Shown here in pieces: positions 51,079 through 59,870 of a stretch of DNA of 64,000 bases. The notes under the pieces are model-generated. The model made no database searches and had not been told where the DNA came from. It saw nothing but the letters and a program-made list of their open reading frames with translations. The position numbers and the translations under genes were made by a program. The stretch's first letter is position 1. Every line of letters starts with the position of its first letter. Source of the stretch: Rhodobacter capsulatus (GTDB lineage: Bacteria > Pseudomonadota > Alphaproteobacteria > Rhodobacterales > Rhodobacteraceae); contig NZ_QKZO01000007.1 of assembly GCF_003254295.1 (NCBI RefSeq), positions 1 to 64,000 of the forward strand. The letters run 5' to 3'.

Positions 51079-53963
51079 CGCGCGGGGTCCAGGCTCATGC
51101 GCTCCTGCACGGCCAGCAGCCGGGCGGTGAGGCGGGCATTGTTGATGTCGCCTTCGCGGATCGCGCGCACCACCTCGGCCAGCAGGCCCTGCACGGTGGC
51201 ATCGGTGCCGGTCAGGCGGCGGCGATGGCCTTCCGAGGTCGCGGCATAAAGCGCCTCGGCGCCGCTGCGATAAAGCGACTGGGTGTCGAGATCCTTCAGC
51301 GCCGCGGTCAGCGCCTGGGCCTGATCGGTGATCTCGGCCATGGCCGGGGCCAGCTGGATCAGCTTTGCGGCCAGATCGCTGTCGCCGCTCGCAAAGGCGG
51401 CGTCGATCAGCTGCCGGAAGGCCTGGCGCGAGCCGGGCAGGGCGTCGATGCCGAGCCCCGCCAGCGCCTGCGACAGCTCTTCGCGTGCCTGGGCGAGGCG
51501 TTCGGCGGGGCTGTAGAACCCGGCGTAATAGCTGCTGACGGCCTCGGACATGGCCTCAAGGCCGCCGAAGGCCCCGGCCCATTTTGAGGCCGCATCGGCG
51601 CCCGCCAGCGAGGTGTCATAGGCGGTCTTGCCGAGCCGGTCGAGCCAGGCATTGGCCGTGGCCAGCGCCGAGGAAAGCCGGGTCAGGGTCTCGCTTGCGC
51701 TCTCGCCCCGGCGCGCGAAGGCCGAGGTGAAGGCCGAAAGATTGCCGCTGACGCCTTCGCCCGCGGCCAGGATTATCCGCGCCAGTTCGTCGGACAGCTG
51801 CGTGAATCCCGCCCGGATCGCCTCTTGCGCGTCGCTGTCGGAGAGCCCGTGGGTGGAGATCTTGATCTGCGTCGCAAAGCCCTTGAGCGCGTCGCGCCCG
51901 GCGATGCCGAGCGTGTCGGCCATGTCCGCGACACCGCCCACGATCCCGGCCACCGCGGCCTCGATCGGGTCGGCAATCGCCGCACCGGCTTCGGTGAAGG
52001 TCTCGCGGGTCTTCTTCGACAGCCCCCAGAACCGCGAGGTCTTCGTCTTGCTGAAGGTCTCGACCAGCGTGTCCATGTCGGTGACGGTCAGCCGCAGCCC
52101 GGCGTCAAGCTGGGTGACCTTCTTCTTGAAGAACGAGAAGACCACGCCCACCCCGGCAAGGATCGGCAGCGCCGCGCCGATGGCGGCGCCGAAGGCCCCG
52201 AGGCTGCTCGTCGCGCTGCCGACGACCGAGGAGAGATAGGTGCCCGCGGCGCCAAGGCCGCCGCCCGCCCCGAAAAGCGCGGTGCCCAGCCCCGCCGCGC
52301 CCGAGCCGATCGCGCCGAGAAAGCTGCCCGCGGTGCCAAGGAGGCCGAGCGGTCCCGCAAAGCCGCCCGCCGCCGCCCCGGAGACGGCCGCGCCCGCCGC
52401 CCCCGCCGCTGCCCCCGTGGCGGCGCCGCCGCTGACGCCAAGGCCGAGCGAGAGCGTGATCCGGTTTTTGAGAAAGAGCGCCACGACCTGCTTGAGCGCG
52501 TCCCGGGCGAGGCTGACCAGCCCCTTGAAGCCGCCCTGAAACCCGTCAAGCATCCAGTCCACCGCGCCTTCGACCGAGGACCGAACCCCGTCCCGCAGCG
52601 CATCGGCAAACTCCTGCGCGGCCTTTTGCGCCTCGGTCAGGCCCTTCTTGACCTTCTTTCCGGCGCCGGAGCCCGCGCCCCCGAGACCTGTCAGCGTGCC
52701 CTCGGCTTCGGTGGCGGCCGCGCTCACCTCCTGCGCGGCCGCGGCGGCGTCTTCCGCCCCGATCTGCAGGTCGCGCAGGGTTTGCGTGATCCCCGCATCT
52801 GCGCCCATCAGCCGGGTGCCGAACAGATCATTCATGCCGTCGGCAAGTGCCCAGGTGAACTCCACCCATCCCCCGGCCATGTCGCGCAGAACCTCGAAGA
52901 ACTTCGCCTTGAGCTTGTACCAGGCGGCGGCAAAGCCCCCGGCCTTGCGCACGGCATCGAGGATGGCAAGGCCGAGCTCGCCCATGGCGACGACGAGCAC
53001 GCCGACGCCGGTGGCGGCGATCGCGGCGCGCAGCCCGGCCATGGAGACCGAGAGCGCCATCGTCGCCAGACGCGCGGCGAGCGCGGCCGCCTGCCAGGCG
53101 ATCAGCCCGGCGGTGAAGGCGGCGGCATAGGCGGTCAGATGCGGCAGCGCCGCCATCAGCCCGTCGATCACCCCGCGCAGGAACCCGCCCTCGCGCATGG
53201 CATTGACGAAGGCGCGCGCCATCGCCTCGACCGCCGGGGCGAGATCGGCGGCAATGCGGTTGCGCGTGGCCTCGATGACGACCGAGATATCGTCGAGCGC
53301 CCGCTCGGCCGCGCGCAGCGCGGTGATCGCATCGGTCCCGAGGACGGCGCCAAAGCTCGACGCGGTCTCGCCCAGGCGGGCCATTTCTGCGCCATTGGCG
53401 CGCAAAAGCGGCAGCAGCAGCGTGGAATCGCTGGCGATGGCCTCCATGTAGAAGGTCATCTCCGCCTGCGAGAGGCCCGCTTTCTCCAGGCTCGACACAT
53501 AAAGCTGCAAGGCCTGCGGCCCCGAAAGATCGCGAAACGCCTGCGCGGTCACGCCGACGCGCGGCGCGATCTTTTCGAAGAAATCCGCCATCGCGCCGCC
53601 GCCGGTGGAGAGATAGTCGCCCACCTTGTCGTTCACGTCCTTGAGGATATCGGCGAGCTTCTCCTGTTCGATGCCGACCGTCCGCGCCCCGAAGGACCAG
53701 TGCTGCAGCTCCTGCGCCGAGGCGCCCGCGACCTGCGACAGGCGGGTGATCTCGCGGGCGGAACGCGCGGCCGCGGTGACGATCGCGGCCAGGGCCGGGC
53801 CGCCGATCGCCGCGCCGATGGCGGAGACCGCGGCCGAGGCGGCCATGGCCGCGCCCTTGAGCGTGCCGAGCGAGGCCGTCGATCTGGCGACGCCCTTTTG
53901 GAAACTGGCGCTGTCGAGACCGAGATTGACGCGCAGCGCGCCGATCACCGCGGATGCAGACAT
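51075..53963 (-). CDS. phage tail tape measure protein
   Basis: About 962 residues, by far the largest late gene, which sets tail length. Starts MSASAVIGALRVNLGLDSAS (tape-measure N-terminal fold). Long helical stretches alternate with Ala/Gly-rich hydrophobic segments (AGLRAAIAATGVGVLVVAM, then a stretch near residues 520-620 rich in GAA and GAG repeats), as in membrane-penetrating tape measures. The ATG at 53963 has GGGGA at a good distance; 53969 is an alternative. The tail chaperones lie just upstream. Confidence 0.93.
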   Translation of the reverse strand: MSASAVIGALRVNLGLDSASFQKGVARSTASLGTLKGAAMAASAAVSAIGAAIGGPALAAIVTAAARSAREITRLSQVAGASAQELQHWSFGARTVGIEQEKLADILKDVNDKVGDYLSTGGGAMADFFEKIAPRVGVTAQAFRDLSGPQALQLYVSSLEKAGLSQAEMTFYMEAIASDSTLLLPLLRANGAEMARLGETASSFGAVLGTDAITALRAAERALDDISVVIEATRNRIAADLAPAVEAMARAFVNAMREGGFLRGVIDGLMAALPHLTAYAAAFTAGLIAWQAAALAARLATMALSVSMAGLRAAIAATGVGVLVVAMGELGLAILDAVRKAGGFAAAWYKLKAKFFEVLRDMAGGWVEFTWALADGMNDLFGTRLMGADAGITQTLRDLQIGAEDAAAAAQEVSAAATEAEGTLTGLGGAGSGAGKKVKKGLTEAQKAAQEFADALRDGVRSSVEGAVDWMLDGFQGGFKGLVSLARDALKQVVALFLKNRITLSLGLGVSGGAATGAAAGAAGAAVSGAAAGGFAGPLGLLGTAGSFLGAIGSGAAGLGTALFGAGGGLGAAGTYLSSVVGSATSSLGAFGAAIGAALPILAGVGVVFSFFKKKVTQLDAGLRLTVTDMDTLVETFSKTKTSRFWGLSKKTRETFTEAGAAIADPIEAAVAGIVGGVADMADTLGIAGRDALKGFATQIKISTHGLSDSDAQEAIRAGFTQLSDELARIILAAGEGVSGNLSAFTSAFARRGESASETLTRLSSALATANAWLDRLGKTAYDTSLAGADAASKWAGAFGGLEAMSEAVSSYYAGFYSPAERLAQAREELSQALAGLGIDALPGSRQAFRQLIDAAFASGDSDLAAKLIQLAPAMAEITDQAQALTAALKDLDTQSLYRSGAEALYAATSEGHRRRLTGTDATVQGLLAEVVRAIREGDINNARLTARLLAVQERMSLDPAR

Positions 53964-54013
53964 GGGCATTCCCCGAAAAGACAGGGCCGCCCGAAGGCGG
54001 CCGGTTGAGCGGA

Positions 54014-54361
54014 TCAAGGCCGGGGGCGCAGCGCCATGGCGATCAGCGCGCCCCGGACCCGTTCATGGTCCACCTCGCGCGCGCCCTGCGCGGGGGCGGC
54101 GGTGGCGGCGGTGTCGTCCGGCCGGAACTCCGGCAGGTGTTGCGGATCGTGGAAGGCAAAGGCCACGAGCCCGGCGAGCTGGTGATTGAGGGCGCGGGCG
54201 GTCTCGACCTCGGCGCGGCGCTGCGCGGCGGCACCGCGCAGGATCATCACCGCCTCGCGCGGGGTCAGATCCCAGAAGCCCGGATAGTCCTGCCCGGCCT
54301 CAAGCCAGGCGCGCAGCAGCGCGTTCAGGGGGTCCGTTTCTTCCGGCTCGCCCCGTTTCCC
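54014..54361 (-). CDS. tail assembly chaperone extension (T of a G/GT pair), read by -1 frameshift
   Basis: This frame is open from the slippery site at 54355-54361 to the stop at 54014. The first part, before the only ATG at 54247, is clearly coding: RAWLEAGQDYPGFWDLTPRE. So the ribosome must enter it from the upstream frame rather than start at that internal ATG. The downstream part is Ala/Asp-rich. The same arrangement makes gpGT of lambda, which recruits tail tube protein to the tape measure. Confidence 0.8.
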   Translation of the reverse strand, partial: GKRGEPEETDPLNALLRAWLEAGQDYPGFWDLTPREAVMILRGAAAQRRAEVETARALNHQLAGLVAFAFHDPQHLPEFRPDDTAATAAPAQGAREVDHERVRGALIAMALRPRP

Positions 54362-54690
54362 CCGGTCTCTCCGGCGTCCCCGGTCTGGGCGCCCGCCTGC
54401 GGAAAGGCGGCGCGGATCGCCTCGCCCAGAAGCCTTGCCGCTTCGGTCTGGCCGATCTCGTCCATCAGATCGCCCGCCGCTTCCTCGGTGAGGCCCTCAT
54501 GCGAGAGCGCCGCCCAGACCATGCGGCGGATGCGCCGCGTGTCGCCGGGGCTTTGTTCGAGCGCGGCCATCGCCTCGAGCAGGGTCTCGCCCGCGGCGTC
54601 CTGGTAGCGGACGAGGGCATTGGTGGAGAGCCGGAAATACCGCTCTCCGGCGAAGGGCACCGCGCCGCGCAAGCTGGTCATGCCGGTCAT
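54325..54690 (-). CDS. tail assembly chaperone (G-like)
   Basis: 121 residues: RGAVPFAGERYFRLSTNALV, YQDAAGETLLEAMAALEQSP, GLTEEAAGDLMDEIGQTEAA, ending GNGASRKKRTP. It is all-helical and matches tail chaperones found between tube and tape measure in siphoviruses and gene transfer agents. Its 3' end contains the GGGAAAC slippery heptamer. A second ATG at 54681 would remove three residues. The ATG overlaps the tail tube stop (ATGA). Confidence 0.85.
   Translation of the reverse strand: MTGMTSLRGAVPFAGERYFRLSTNALVRYQDAAGETLLEAMAALEQSPGDTRRIRRMVWAALSHEGLTEEAAGDLMDEIGQTEAARLLGEAIRAAFPQAGAQTGDAGETGGNGASRKKRTP
54355..54361 (-). other. programmed -1 ribosomal frameshift site GGGAAAC
   Basis: In the G frame the codons read G GGA AAC, the X-XXY-YYZ form. 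After a -1 slip both tRNAs re-pair (GGG, AAA) and translation continues into the T frame. Lambda G/T uses GGGAAAG at the same position relative to tape measure. Confidence 0.8.
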
Positions 54691-55127
54691 GCCTTCGTCC
54701 CCTTGGTCCAGGTCACGTTGCCGGTGGCGCGGATGCTGATCGTCATGGCGATCAGGCCGGTGACGTCGTTGCCCTCGACCTGCGGGGTCGGGAAGCCGCG
54801 GAACTGGAAGACATCGCCGGTCTTCTGGCCGGGGGCGGGTTTGAGGGTGGTGCGGTAGTAAACCGGCTCGTCGCGGAGGGAATCGGCGATCTGCTGTTCG
54901 TAGCCCGCGGCGGTATAGCCGCAGGGCACCGAGATCTCGCCCGCGTCGCGCATGCCGCGGATGTATTCCTTGAAGCCGTTCGGGCTGTCGAGCGAGGTGG
55001 CATCGATGTAATCGGTGCTCGGCGCGGGGATGGCGATGCCCTTGCATCCGGGGATTGCCGTCCAGGCGACGCCATCGGTGGAGCGCTCGACGGTGGCGCC
55101 GTAAGCGATGATTTGACTGTTGGCCAT
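54687..55127 (-). CDS. phage major tail tube protein
   Basis: 146 residues starting MANSQIIAYGATVERSTDGV. Features IPAPSTDYIDATSLDSPNG, YIRGMRDAGEISVPCGY, and TYPE RDEPVYYRTTLKPAPG, the beta-rich immunoglobulin-like tube fold of siphoviral tail tubes. GAGGAGGG precedes the ATG. It lies between the tail terminator and the chaperones, the standard position. Confidence 0.88.
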   Translation of the reverse strand: MANSQIIAYGATVERSTDGVAWTAIPGCKGIAIPAPSTDYIDATSLDSPNGFKEYIRGMRDAGEISVPCGYTAAGYEQQIADSLRDEPVYYRTTLKPAPGQKTGDVFQFRGFPTPQVEGNDVTGLIAMTISIRATGNVTWTKGTKA

Positions 55128-55137
55128 GCGGCCCTCC

Positions 55138-55506
55138 TCAGCTGGTGAAAACCGTGATGAAATCGAGCGAGACCCGGAACGGGGCCTCGCTGTCGTGTGA
55201 ATCGCGCGTGCCCGCGTGAAAGACCCCCTGAAACCCGCCGCCGCTGTAGCCATCCAGGACGGCGCGCACGGCGCGGGAGAGGCGCTTGGCCGCGCCGTAG
55301 CTTTCGGCGTAGCAATCGACCTGGACGCGGCCGCGGGAAATGCCATCGGGGCCGGAGAGCAGCAGCCCGCCGGTCTCGGCGATCGTCCAGAGCACGAGGC
55401 GCGGGCAGGCGGTGTCCTGCGGGTTGGCGCCGAAATCGATCCGGTCGCCCGCCAGCGCCGTGACCGCGCCCGAGGCCAGCAGCGCGGCGCGAAAGCTCTC
55501 TTCCAT
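55138..55506 (-). CDS. phage tail terminator/completion protein (DUF3168)
   Basis: 122 residues: MEESFRAALLASGAVTALAG, then PRLVLWTIAETGG, RGRVQVDCYAESYGAAKRLS and VSLDFITVFTS, the DUF3168 pattern. Members cap the tail tube at the head side. Starts one base after the HK97 gp10 stop. Confidence 0.85.
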   Translation of the reverse strand: MEESFRAALLASGAVTALAGDRIDFGANPQDTACPRLVLWTIAETGGLLLSGPDGISRGRVQVDCYAESYGAAKRLSRAVRAVLDGYSGGGFQGVFHAGTRDSHDSEAPFRVSLDFITVFTS

Positions 55507-56009
55507 CAGCCCTTCTCCTTTGCGGCCGCGCGTCGCGCCGCCTTCTCGATCTCGACCCAGAGCGTCTTGCCCAGCCGATCGAGGGTGGGTCTGCCCTCGG
55601 CCTCCCAGGCGGGGCGCAGGAAGGGGCGGGGCGCGGTGCCGGGGTGCTGGGTTCCGGCGAATTGACCGCGGTTGCGGTGCGGCTTGGTGCCGAATTCCAC
55701 CAGATGGGCGTGATTGCCCGCCTGTTTGTAATCGGGGCCGAGGAACATCTCGACCGCGGCCTTGCCCTCGGCCTGCAGCTTGCGGTTTGCCTGCTGCTGG
55801 CGCTTGCTGAGCTTCGTGCTGATGCTGATCGAGCGCTTCAGATTGCCGGTCGGCCCCTCGGGGGCGAGCGCCGCGGCCAGATCCACCACCGGCCGGGCGG
55901 CGGTCTTCAGCGCGCGCCGCATCACCGCTTTCGCCGTGGCGGTCCTTTCGATCTGCGCCAGCGCCTGTTCGAGGTCGCGCAGCCCTTCCAGCTTCACCGT
56001 GCCGGTCAT
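55506..56009 (-). CDS. HK97 gp10-family tail component
   Basis: 167 residues. MTGTVKLEGLRDLEQALAQI begins; MRRALKTAARPVVDLAAALA and HAHLVEFGTKPHRN are family hallmarks, with PRPFLRPAWE near the end. This family joins head and tail. The ATG at 56009 overlaps the upstream adaptor stop as ATGA; an in-frame extension to 56093 is a shadow. Confidence 0.9.
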   Translation of the reverse strand: MTGTVKLEGLRDLEQALAQIERTATAKAVMRRALKTAARPVVDLAAALAPEGPTGNLKRSISISTKLSKRQQQANRKLQAEGKAAVEMFLGPDYKQAGNHAHLVEFGTKPHRNRGQFAGTQHPGTAPRPFLRPAWEAEGRPTLDRLGKTLWVEIEKAARRAAAKEKG

Positions 56010-56341
56010 CCGGCCGCCTTTCCGATCATGATCGCCGCAAGGGAGAGCTCGATCAGCCCGGCGCCCGGGGCGCAAATCCCGCGGATCTCCCACAGCTGGC
56101 CGCGCGCCCGCACCCGGTCCGCGGCGGTGATCTGGCGGGCGAGGCGAGAGGCGCGCAGGCGCAGCCTTGCATCGCGGCGCGTCCCGATCTGCCCGGCGGC
56201 GGCGGCTTCCTCGCCCGCGGTCTCGCGCAGGCTGGCCCAGAGGGTCGCATGTTCGTCCCAGCCGGTGAGGCTGCGGCTCAGCCCGTCATCGCCGAGCCGC
56301 GGGCGCAGGATCGTCGCCCTTGTGTCAAGGCATTCGCCCAT
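56006..56341 (-). CDS. phage head closure/head-tail adaptor
   Basis: 111 residues, similar to SPP1 gp16-type stoppers: RSLTGWDEHATLWASLRETA, AARLASRQITAAD-like segments, and GQLWEIRGICAPG near the end. It closes the capsid portal before tail joining. Close spacing on both sides marks a single transcript. Confidence 0.82.
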   Translation of the reverse strand: MGECLDTRATILRPRLGDDGLSRSLTGWDEHATLWASLRETAGEEAAAAGQIGTRRDARLRLRASRLARQITAADRVRARGQLWEIRGICAPGAGLIELSLAAIMIGKAAG

Positions 56342-56343
56342 TC

Positions 56344-56937
56344 TCAGCCCCCCGAAAGCCCGCCCGCCATCACGCGCGGGCGCAGATAGCGGGCTTGCCG
56401 GAGCATCGCGCGCGCCCCGAAGGAGAGCGCACCGGGGCTTGCCGCCTCGCCTGCGATGGTGATCCCGGCCGCGTGCCAGTCCCGCGCGATCAGCACGATC
56501 GCCTGGCGCAGCGGCAGGAGCGCCGGGCTTTCGGGATCGGCGCCGACCGTGGCGGTGATCGTGACGGGGCAGGGGGCTGCGCCGGAGGGCAGCGCGCCCG
56601 CGGCAAAGTCGAGCCGCGGTTCGTCATGGGCGAGGCGCAGCCGCCAGCGCGCCGGGTCAAGCGCCTGCGCGCCCGTTTCGGTCTCGACCACCACCTGCGC
56701 CACCGCCACCACCGGCGCGCAGGGAAACCACCAGCGCCGCAGGCCGGGCACGGCCTCCAGCGTGATCTCCACCTCGCGCGGGCCGAGCGGGCGGTTCGTC
56801 GCCTGTTCGACCAGGCTTTGCGCCGCCGCAAGACAGGCCGCGAGGGTCGCGTCGTCTTCTGTCCCCTCGTCCATGTGGGTGGCGCGCTTGAACTCGGCGA
56901 CGCTGACCACGCCCGGGACCGGTCCCAGAACGCGCAT
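56344..56937 (-). CDS. phage head-tail connector (gp6/phiE125 gp8-like)
   Basis: 197 residues. VVSVAEFKRATHMDEGTEDD, ACLAAAQSLVEQATNRPLGP and PLRQAIVLIARDWHAAG are typical of the connector family that docks beneath the portal. Its ATG overlaps the upstream stop as TGATG. Confidence 0.85.
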   Translation of the reverse strand: MRVLGPVPGVVSVAEFKRATHMDEGTEDDATLAACLAAAQSLVEQATNRPLGPREVEITLEAVPGLRRWWFPCAPVVAVAQVVVETETGAQALDPARWRLRLAHDEPRLDFAAGALPSGAAPCPVTITATVGADPESPALLPLRQAIVLIARDWHAAGITIAGEAASPGALSFGARAMLRQARYLRPRVMAGGLSGG

Positions 56938-57443
56938 CAGCCCGCGCGCCCCTGCACCGGCGGGGCGCCGTCTTCGCCGTCGTCGTCAAGGTCTTCGCCT
57001 GCGCCGTCGTCGTCAGGGTCGACGAGCACGAACTCCGGCTCGGGCGCGTCGTCGTCGGTCTCGTCATCGGGGCCTTCCGCGGCGGGGTCGGCGGCGTGAT
57101 CGGCGGCGGGCTCTTCCTCTTCGGCCGGATCTTCCCCGGCCGCCGTCCTGGTGGTCAGCGGCACCGCCTTGCCCCGGGCCACCAGCGCCGCGGCCTCAAG
57201 CGGATCGAAGCCCGCCACATCGCCCGCATGATAGGGCGGCGCGGCGGCGAGGAAGGTCAGCACCACGCGCTTGCAGGCTTCCGGCCCGGCCGCCGTGGCG
57301 GGCAAGGACGGCGCGGCCTTCACCGCCTCGGCCGCGCCGCTGGCGATCAGCGCGCGCGCGACGGGGGCCTCGAACCCGGCAATCTCGCCGGTGTTGTAGG
57401 GCGCGGAGCCCCGCAGAAATCTTACCGTGACCAGCCTGGCCAT
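56937..57443 (-). CDS. phage protein with a duplicated module and acidic tail
   Basis: 168 residues with two copies of a roughly 35-residue unit: residues 5-38 (VTVRFLRGSAPYNTGEIAGF) and 58-93 (RVVLTFLAAAPPYHAGDVAGF), each followed by a similar ALIASGAAE/LVARGKAVP segment. A highly acidic tail (about residues 100-158) follows. I do not recognise the fold. Located between capsid and connector, it could be a capsid decoration or head-stabilising protein. Confidence 0.75.
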   Translation of the reverse strand: MARLVTVRFLRGSAPYNTGEIAGFEAPVARALIASGAAEAVKAAPSLPATAAGPEACKRVVLTFLAAAPPYHAGDVAGFDPLEAAALVARGKAVPLTTRTAAGEDPAEEEEPAADHAADPAAEGPDDETDDDAPEPEFVLVDPDDDGAGEDLDDDGEDGAPPVQGRAG

Positions 57444-57497
57444 GTGTCATTCCTTTCCGATCAGGGACCGGGCCGCGACCGGGCGCGGCCCGGGGGA

Positions 57498-58823
57498 TCA
57501 CAGCGCCCAGCCGATGCCCTGCAGCCCGGCGATCGCCACCTCATGTTCGGGGGCAAAGTCATGCTCGGCGATGGCGCGCATCAGCGTCTGGTCATTGGCA
57601 AAGGCCGATTGCATCTCGCCATTGGCGTCGAGATAGGCGGCCTCGGTCGATTGCGCGATCCGCAAGAGGCCGCTTTCGCCGATCACCAGATAGGAGAAAT
57701 CGGCAAACATCACCTCGGTCTCGTTCGCCCCGGCGCCAAGGTTGTTGGGCAGCTGGGTGGTGGTGTGGATCGGAAATCCCATCAGCTCGCCGCGCGCGTC
57801 GATCGAGGGATAAAGCGCATTGCCATGCAGATCCTTCAGCGCGGCCAGGAAGTTCTTCGCCCCCGGGCGCATGATCCAGCCCGGCGTGACCATCAGGATA
57901 TTGGCATCCTCGACCAGCGAGACGAGCTTGCGCAGCGCCTTGTCGATCGCCAGCGCGTCGGTGCCCGCCACCGCGCCCAGCCAATGCCCCGCCGGGATCC
58001 AGTTGCGCGCGCCCTTGGGCGCCTCGTTCGTGCCGTCGCCGCGCAGGAAGGCCAGATCCTCGCGCGCGCCCATCACCTTGAGCAGATCATCGCGCACCAG
58101 CGCGCCCATCTGCAGCGAGGAATAGGAGAGCAGCGAGTTCGAGATCGGCACCAGCGCGCGCAGCTTCTTGAAGCTCTGGTCGACGGCCTCGAAGCCCGGG
58201 GCGCTGGCGCGCGGCGCCACGGTCTCGCCGCCATAGCCTGCGCTTGCGCTGCCCGCCTGACGCGCCTTGCGCAGCTGCCCCGCGGGCATCGGCACCACCC
58301 GCGCCCCGGCGCGGCGCATCACCACCCGCGGGCGCAGCATCTCGATCAGATCCGCGGCCAGCGGGCGCGGCACCGTCACGCCGCCCGCGGTCGCATCGGT
58401 GGCGTTGAGCGCGGCCGCGACCTGGCCGAAGCCCGCCCGCTCCAGCTGGGCGACGGCGCGGCCCAGATCGCCCTTTTGCGCCGCGAGCGCGCCGACGATC
58501 AGCCCGACCTCGATGCCCTTGTGGGCGGGGTCTTTCGGCACCGCCGCCACCCCCGGAGCCGGAGCCGCGCCCGGGGTCGCGCCCGGATCGGTGTCGCCCG
58601 GCCCCGCGGCGGCGGCCTTTGCGGCTTCCACCGCCTCGGCGCGCTTCACCTGCTTGTCGGCGGCCTCGAAGGCGCCCTGCGCCGCCGCAAAGGCGGTTTC
58701 CGCCGCGCTGATCGCCGCCGCATCGGGCGTCTCGGCCGCTTCCAGCGCGGCCAGCGCCTCGGCCCTTTCGGACATGCCGTCCGCCGCCGCCTTTCGCGCG
58801 CGGCGCAGATCATCGATCGTCAT
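57498..58823 (-). CDS. HK97-fold major capsid protein with N-terminal scaffold
   Basis: 441 residues. The first 75 or so (MTIDDLRRARKAAADGMSER onward) form a charged coiled-coil delta domain, followed by a low-complexity Ala/Pro linker (PGATPGAAPAPGVAAVP) where the maturation protease likely cuts. The shell domain shows RPLAADLIEMLRPRVVMRRA, RALVPISNSLLSYSS, IMRPGAKNFLAAL and ADFSYLVIGESGLLRIAQS, all standard for HK97-type capsids. An in-frame extension upstream to 58910 is rejected. Confidence 0.95.
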   Translation of the reverse strand: MTIDDLRRARKAAADGMSERAEALAALEAAETPDAAAISAAETAFAAAQGAFEAADKQVKRAEAVEAAKAAAAGPGDTDPGATPGAAPAPGVAAVPKDPAHKGIEVGLIVGALAAQKGDLGRAVAQLERAGFGQVAAALNATDATAGGVTVPRPLAADLIEMLRPRVVMRRAGARVVPMPAGQLRKARQAGSASAGYGGETVAPRASAPGFEAVDQSFKKLRALVPISNSLLSYSSLQMGALVRDDLLKVMGAREDLAFLRGDGTNEAPKGARNWIPAGHWLGAVAGTDALAIDKALRKLVSLVEDANILMVTPGWIMRPGAKNFLAALKDLHGNALYPSIDARGELMGFPIHTTTQLPNNLGAGANETEVMFADFSYLVIGESGLLRIAQSTEAAYLDANGEMQSAFANDQTLMRAIAEHDFAPEHEVAIAGLQGIGWAL

Positions 58824-58921
58824 CGTTCTTCCTTTCCGAGAGTCCGGGATCCAAGGCCGCGGCGCCGGGCGCGCGGCCACATTCCCCGCCGCCACCGCGC
58901 GCGGGGTCACACCGGCCGGGG

Positions 58922-58975
58922 CCGGGATGTCTTAGAGACGGGCCTTCGCCGGGATATCTTAAAGACGGGCCTTCG
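58922..58975. repeat. 27-bp tandem duplication at the 3' end of the phage protease gene
   Basis: Units 58922-58948 and 58949-58975 are identical at 25 of 27 positions. On the minus strand each unit holds the last codons (AAG GCC CGT CTT) and a stop; the proximal unit contains the true stop of the protease gene and the distal one is a copy. Another repeat of the same 27-nt period lies at 63862-63908. Confidence 0.85.
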
Positions 58976-59867
58976 CCCGGGCCGCGGCGGCCAGCGCCCG
59001 CGCCCCCCGCGCCAGACCCTTGCGGGGGGCGCGGGCATGGGCGGCCCGCAGCCGGGCATAAAAGGCGGCGCGGGTCTCGATCCGGTCGGCGAGCCCGCGG
59101 GCCAGCGCCTCGGCGGGATCAAAGACCGCGCCGCCATCTTCGGGATCGTCGCTGACCGACAGCCGCGCGGCGAGATCTTCGGGCGCGATGCCGCGCCCTT
59201 CCGCCACCGCCGCGTGAAACCGCGCCTCGGTGCGGTCAAGGCCGCGGCGGATCTCGGCCTTGCCGTCCTCGGTCGCCGGATCGGGCCATTTTGCCCGGGC
59301 ATGGCGCGAGGTGAAATCGAAGAGCTGCACCCCCGAGGCGGCGCCCGGCGCGACATTGGCCGCCGCCGTCACCGCCACCCCGATCGAGCCCACCGCCGCG
59401 CCGGGCGTCATCACCAGCTCGCGCGCCTGGCTGGCCAGCCAATAGCCCGCCGAGGCGGCAAGCGGCGCGGCCAGCGCATGGACGGGCTTGACCGCCGCCA
59501 GATCGCGCAGCGCCGTCACCGCATCCTCGATGCCAAGCGTGTAGCCGCCCGGCGTGTCGAACTCGACCACCACCGCCGACACCGCAGCATCGGCGGCGAG
59601 CTCGGCGCAGGCCTCCGCGATGCCGCGATAGGTCGCCCAGCCCAGATAGCGTTCCAGAAGCGCCGAATTCGGCGTCAGCAGGCCGCGCACCGGCATCACC
59701 GCAAGGCCGCGCTCGCGCGTGTAGCGCGCCGGATCGCCCGCCAGGGCCTGCGGCTCTGCCGCCGCCGCTGCGGGCCAGGCCGTCGCCAGAAGATCGGCGG
59801 CCCGCGCCGTGTCCAGCGCCATCAGCCCGCCGCCCGCGGCCAGCACCTCCCGCACCGTTCTGCCCAT
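58959..59867 (-). CDS. phage S49-family prohead protease
   Basis: 302 residues, matures the capsid. The S49 fold is visible as GLLTPNSALLERYLGWATYR, VVEFDTPGGYTLGIEDAV, AAPLAASAGYWLASQA with the Ser nucleophile, and VGSIGVAVTA; LFDFTSRHARAKWPDPATED follows. The C-terminus is a lysine/alanine-rich tail ending RAKARL. It lies between portal and capsid, the usual position in HK97-like phages that use S49 rather than ClpP or HK97 proteases. Confidence 0.92.
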   Translation of the reverse strand: MGRTVREVLAAGGGLMALDTARAADLLATAWPAAAAAEPQALAGDPARYTRERGLAVMPVRGLLTPNSALLERYLGWATYRGIAEACAELAADAAVSAVVVEFDTPGGYTLGIEDAVTALRDLAAVKPVHALAAPLAASAGYWLASQARELVMTPGAAVGSIGVAVTAAANVAPGAASGVQLFDFTSRHARAKWPDPATEDGKAEIRRGLDRTEARFHAAVAEGRGIAPEDLAARLSVSDDPEDGGAVFDPAEALARGLADRIETRAAFYARLRAAHARAPRKGLARGARALAAAARAKARL

Positions 59868-59870
59868 CGC

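Noticed and set aside
51825-54008. 727-codon open frame opposite the tape measure gene
   Set aside because: Reverse-complement artefact; no domains and the opposite strand is clearly coding.
54014-54250. Independent small gene starting at the internal GTG/ATG near 54250
   Set aside because: Clear coding sequence continues upstream of that codon to the slippery site, so it is better read as a frameshift extension.
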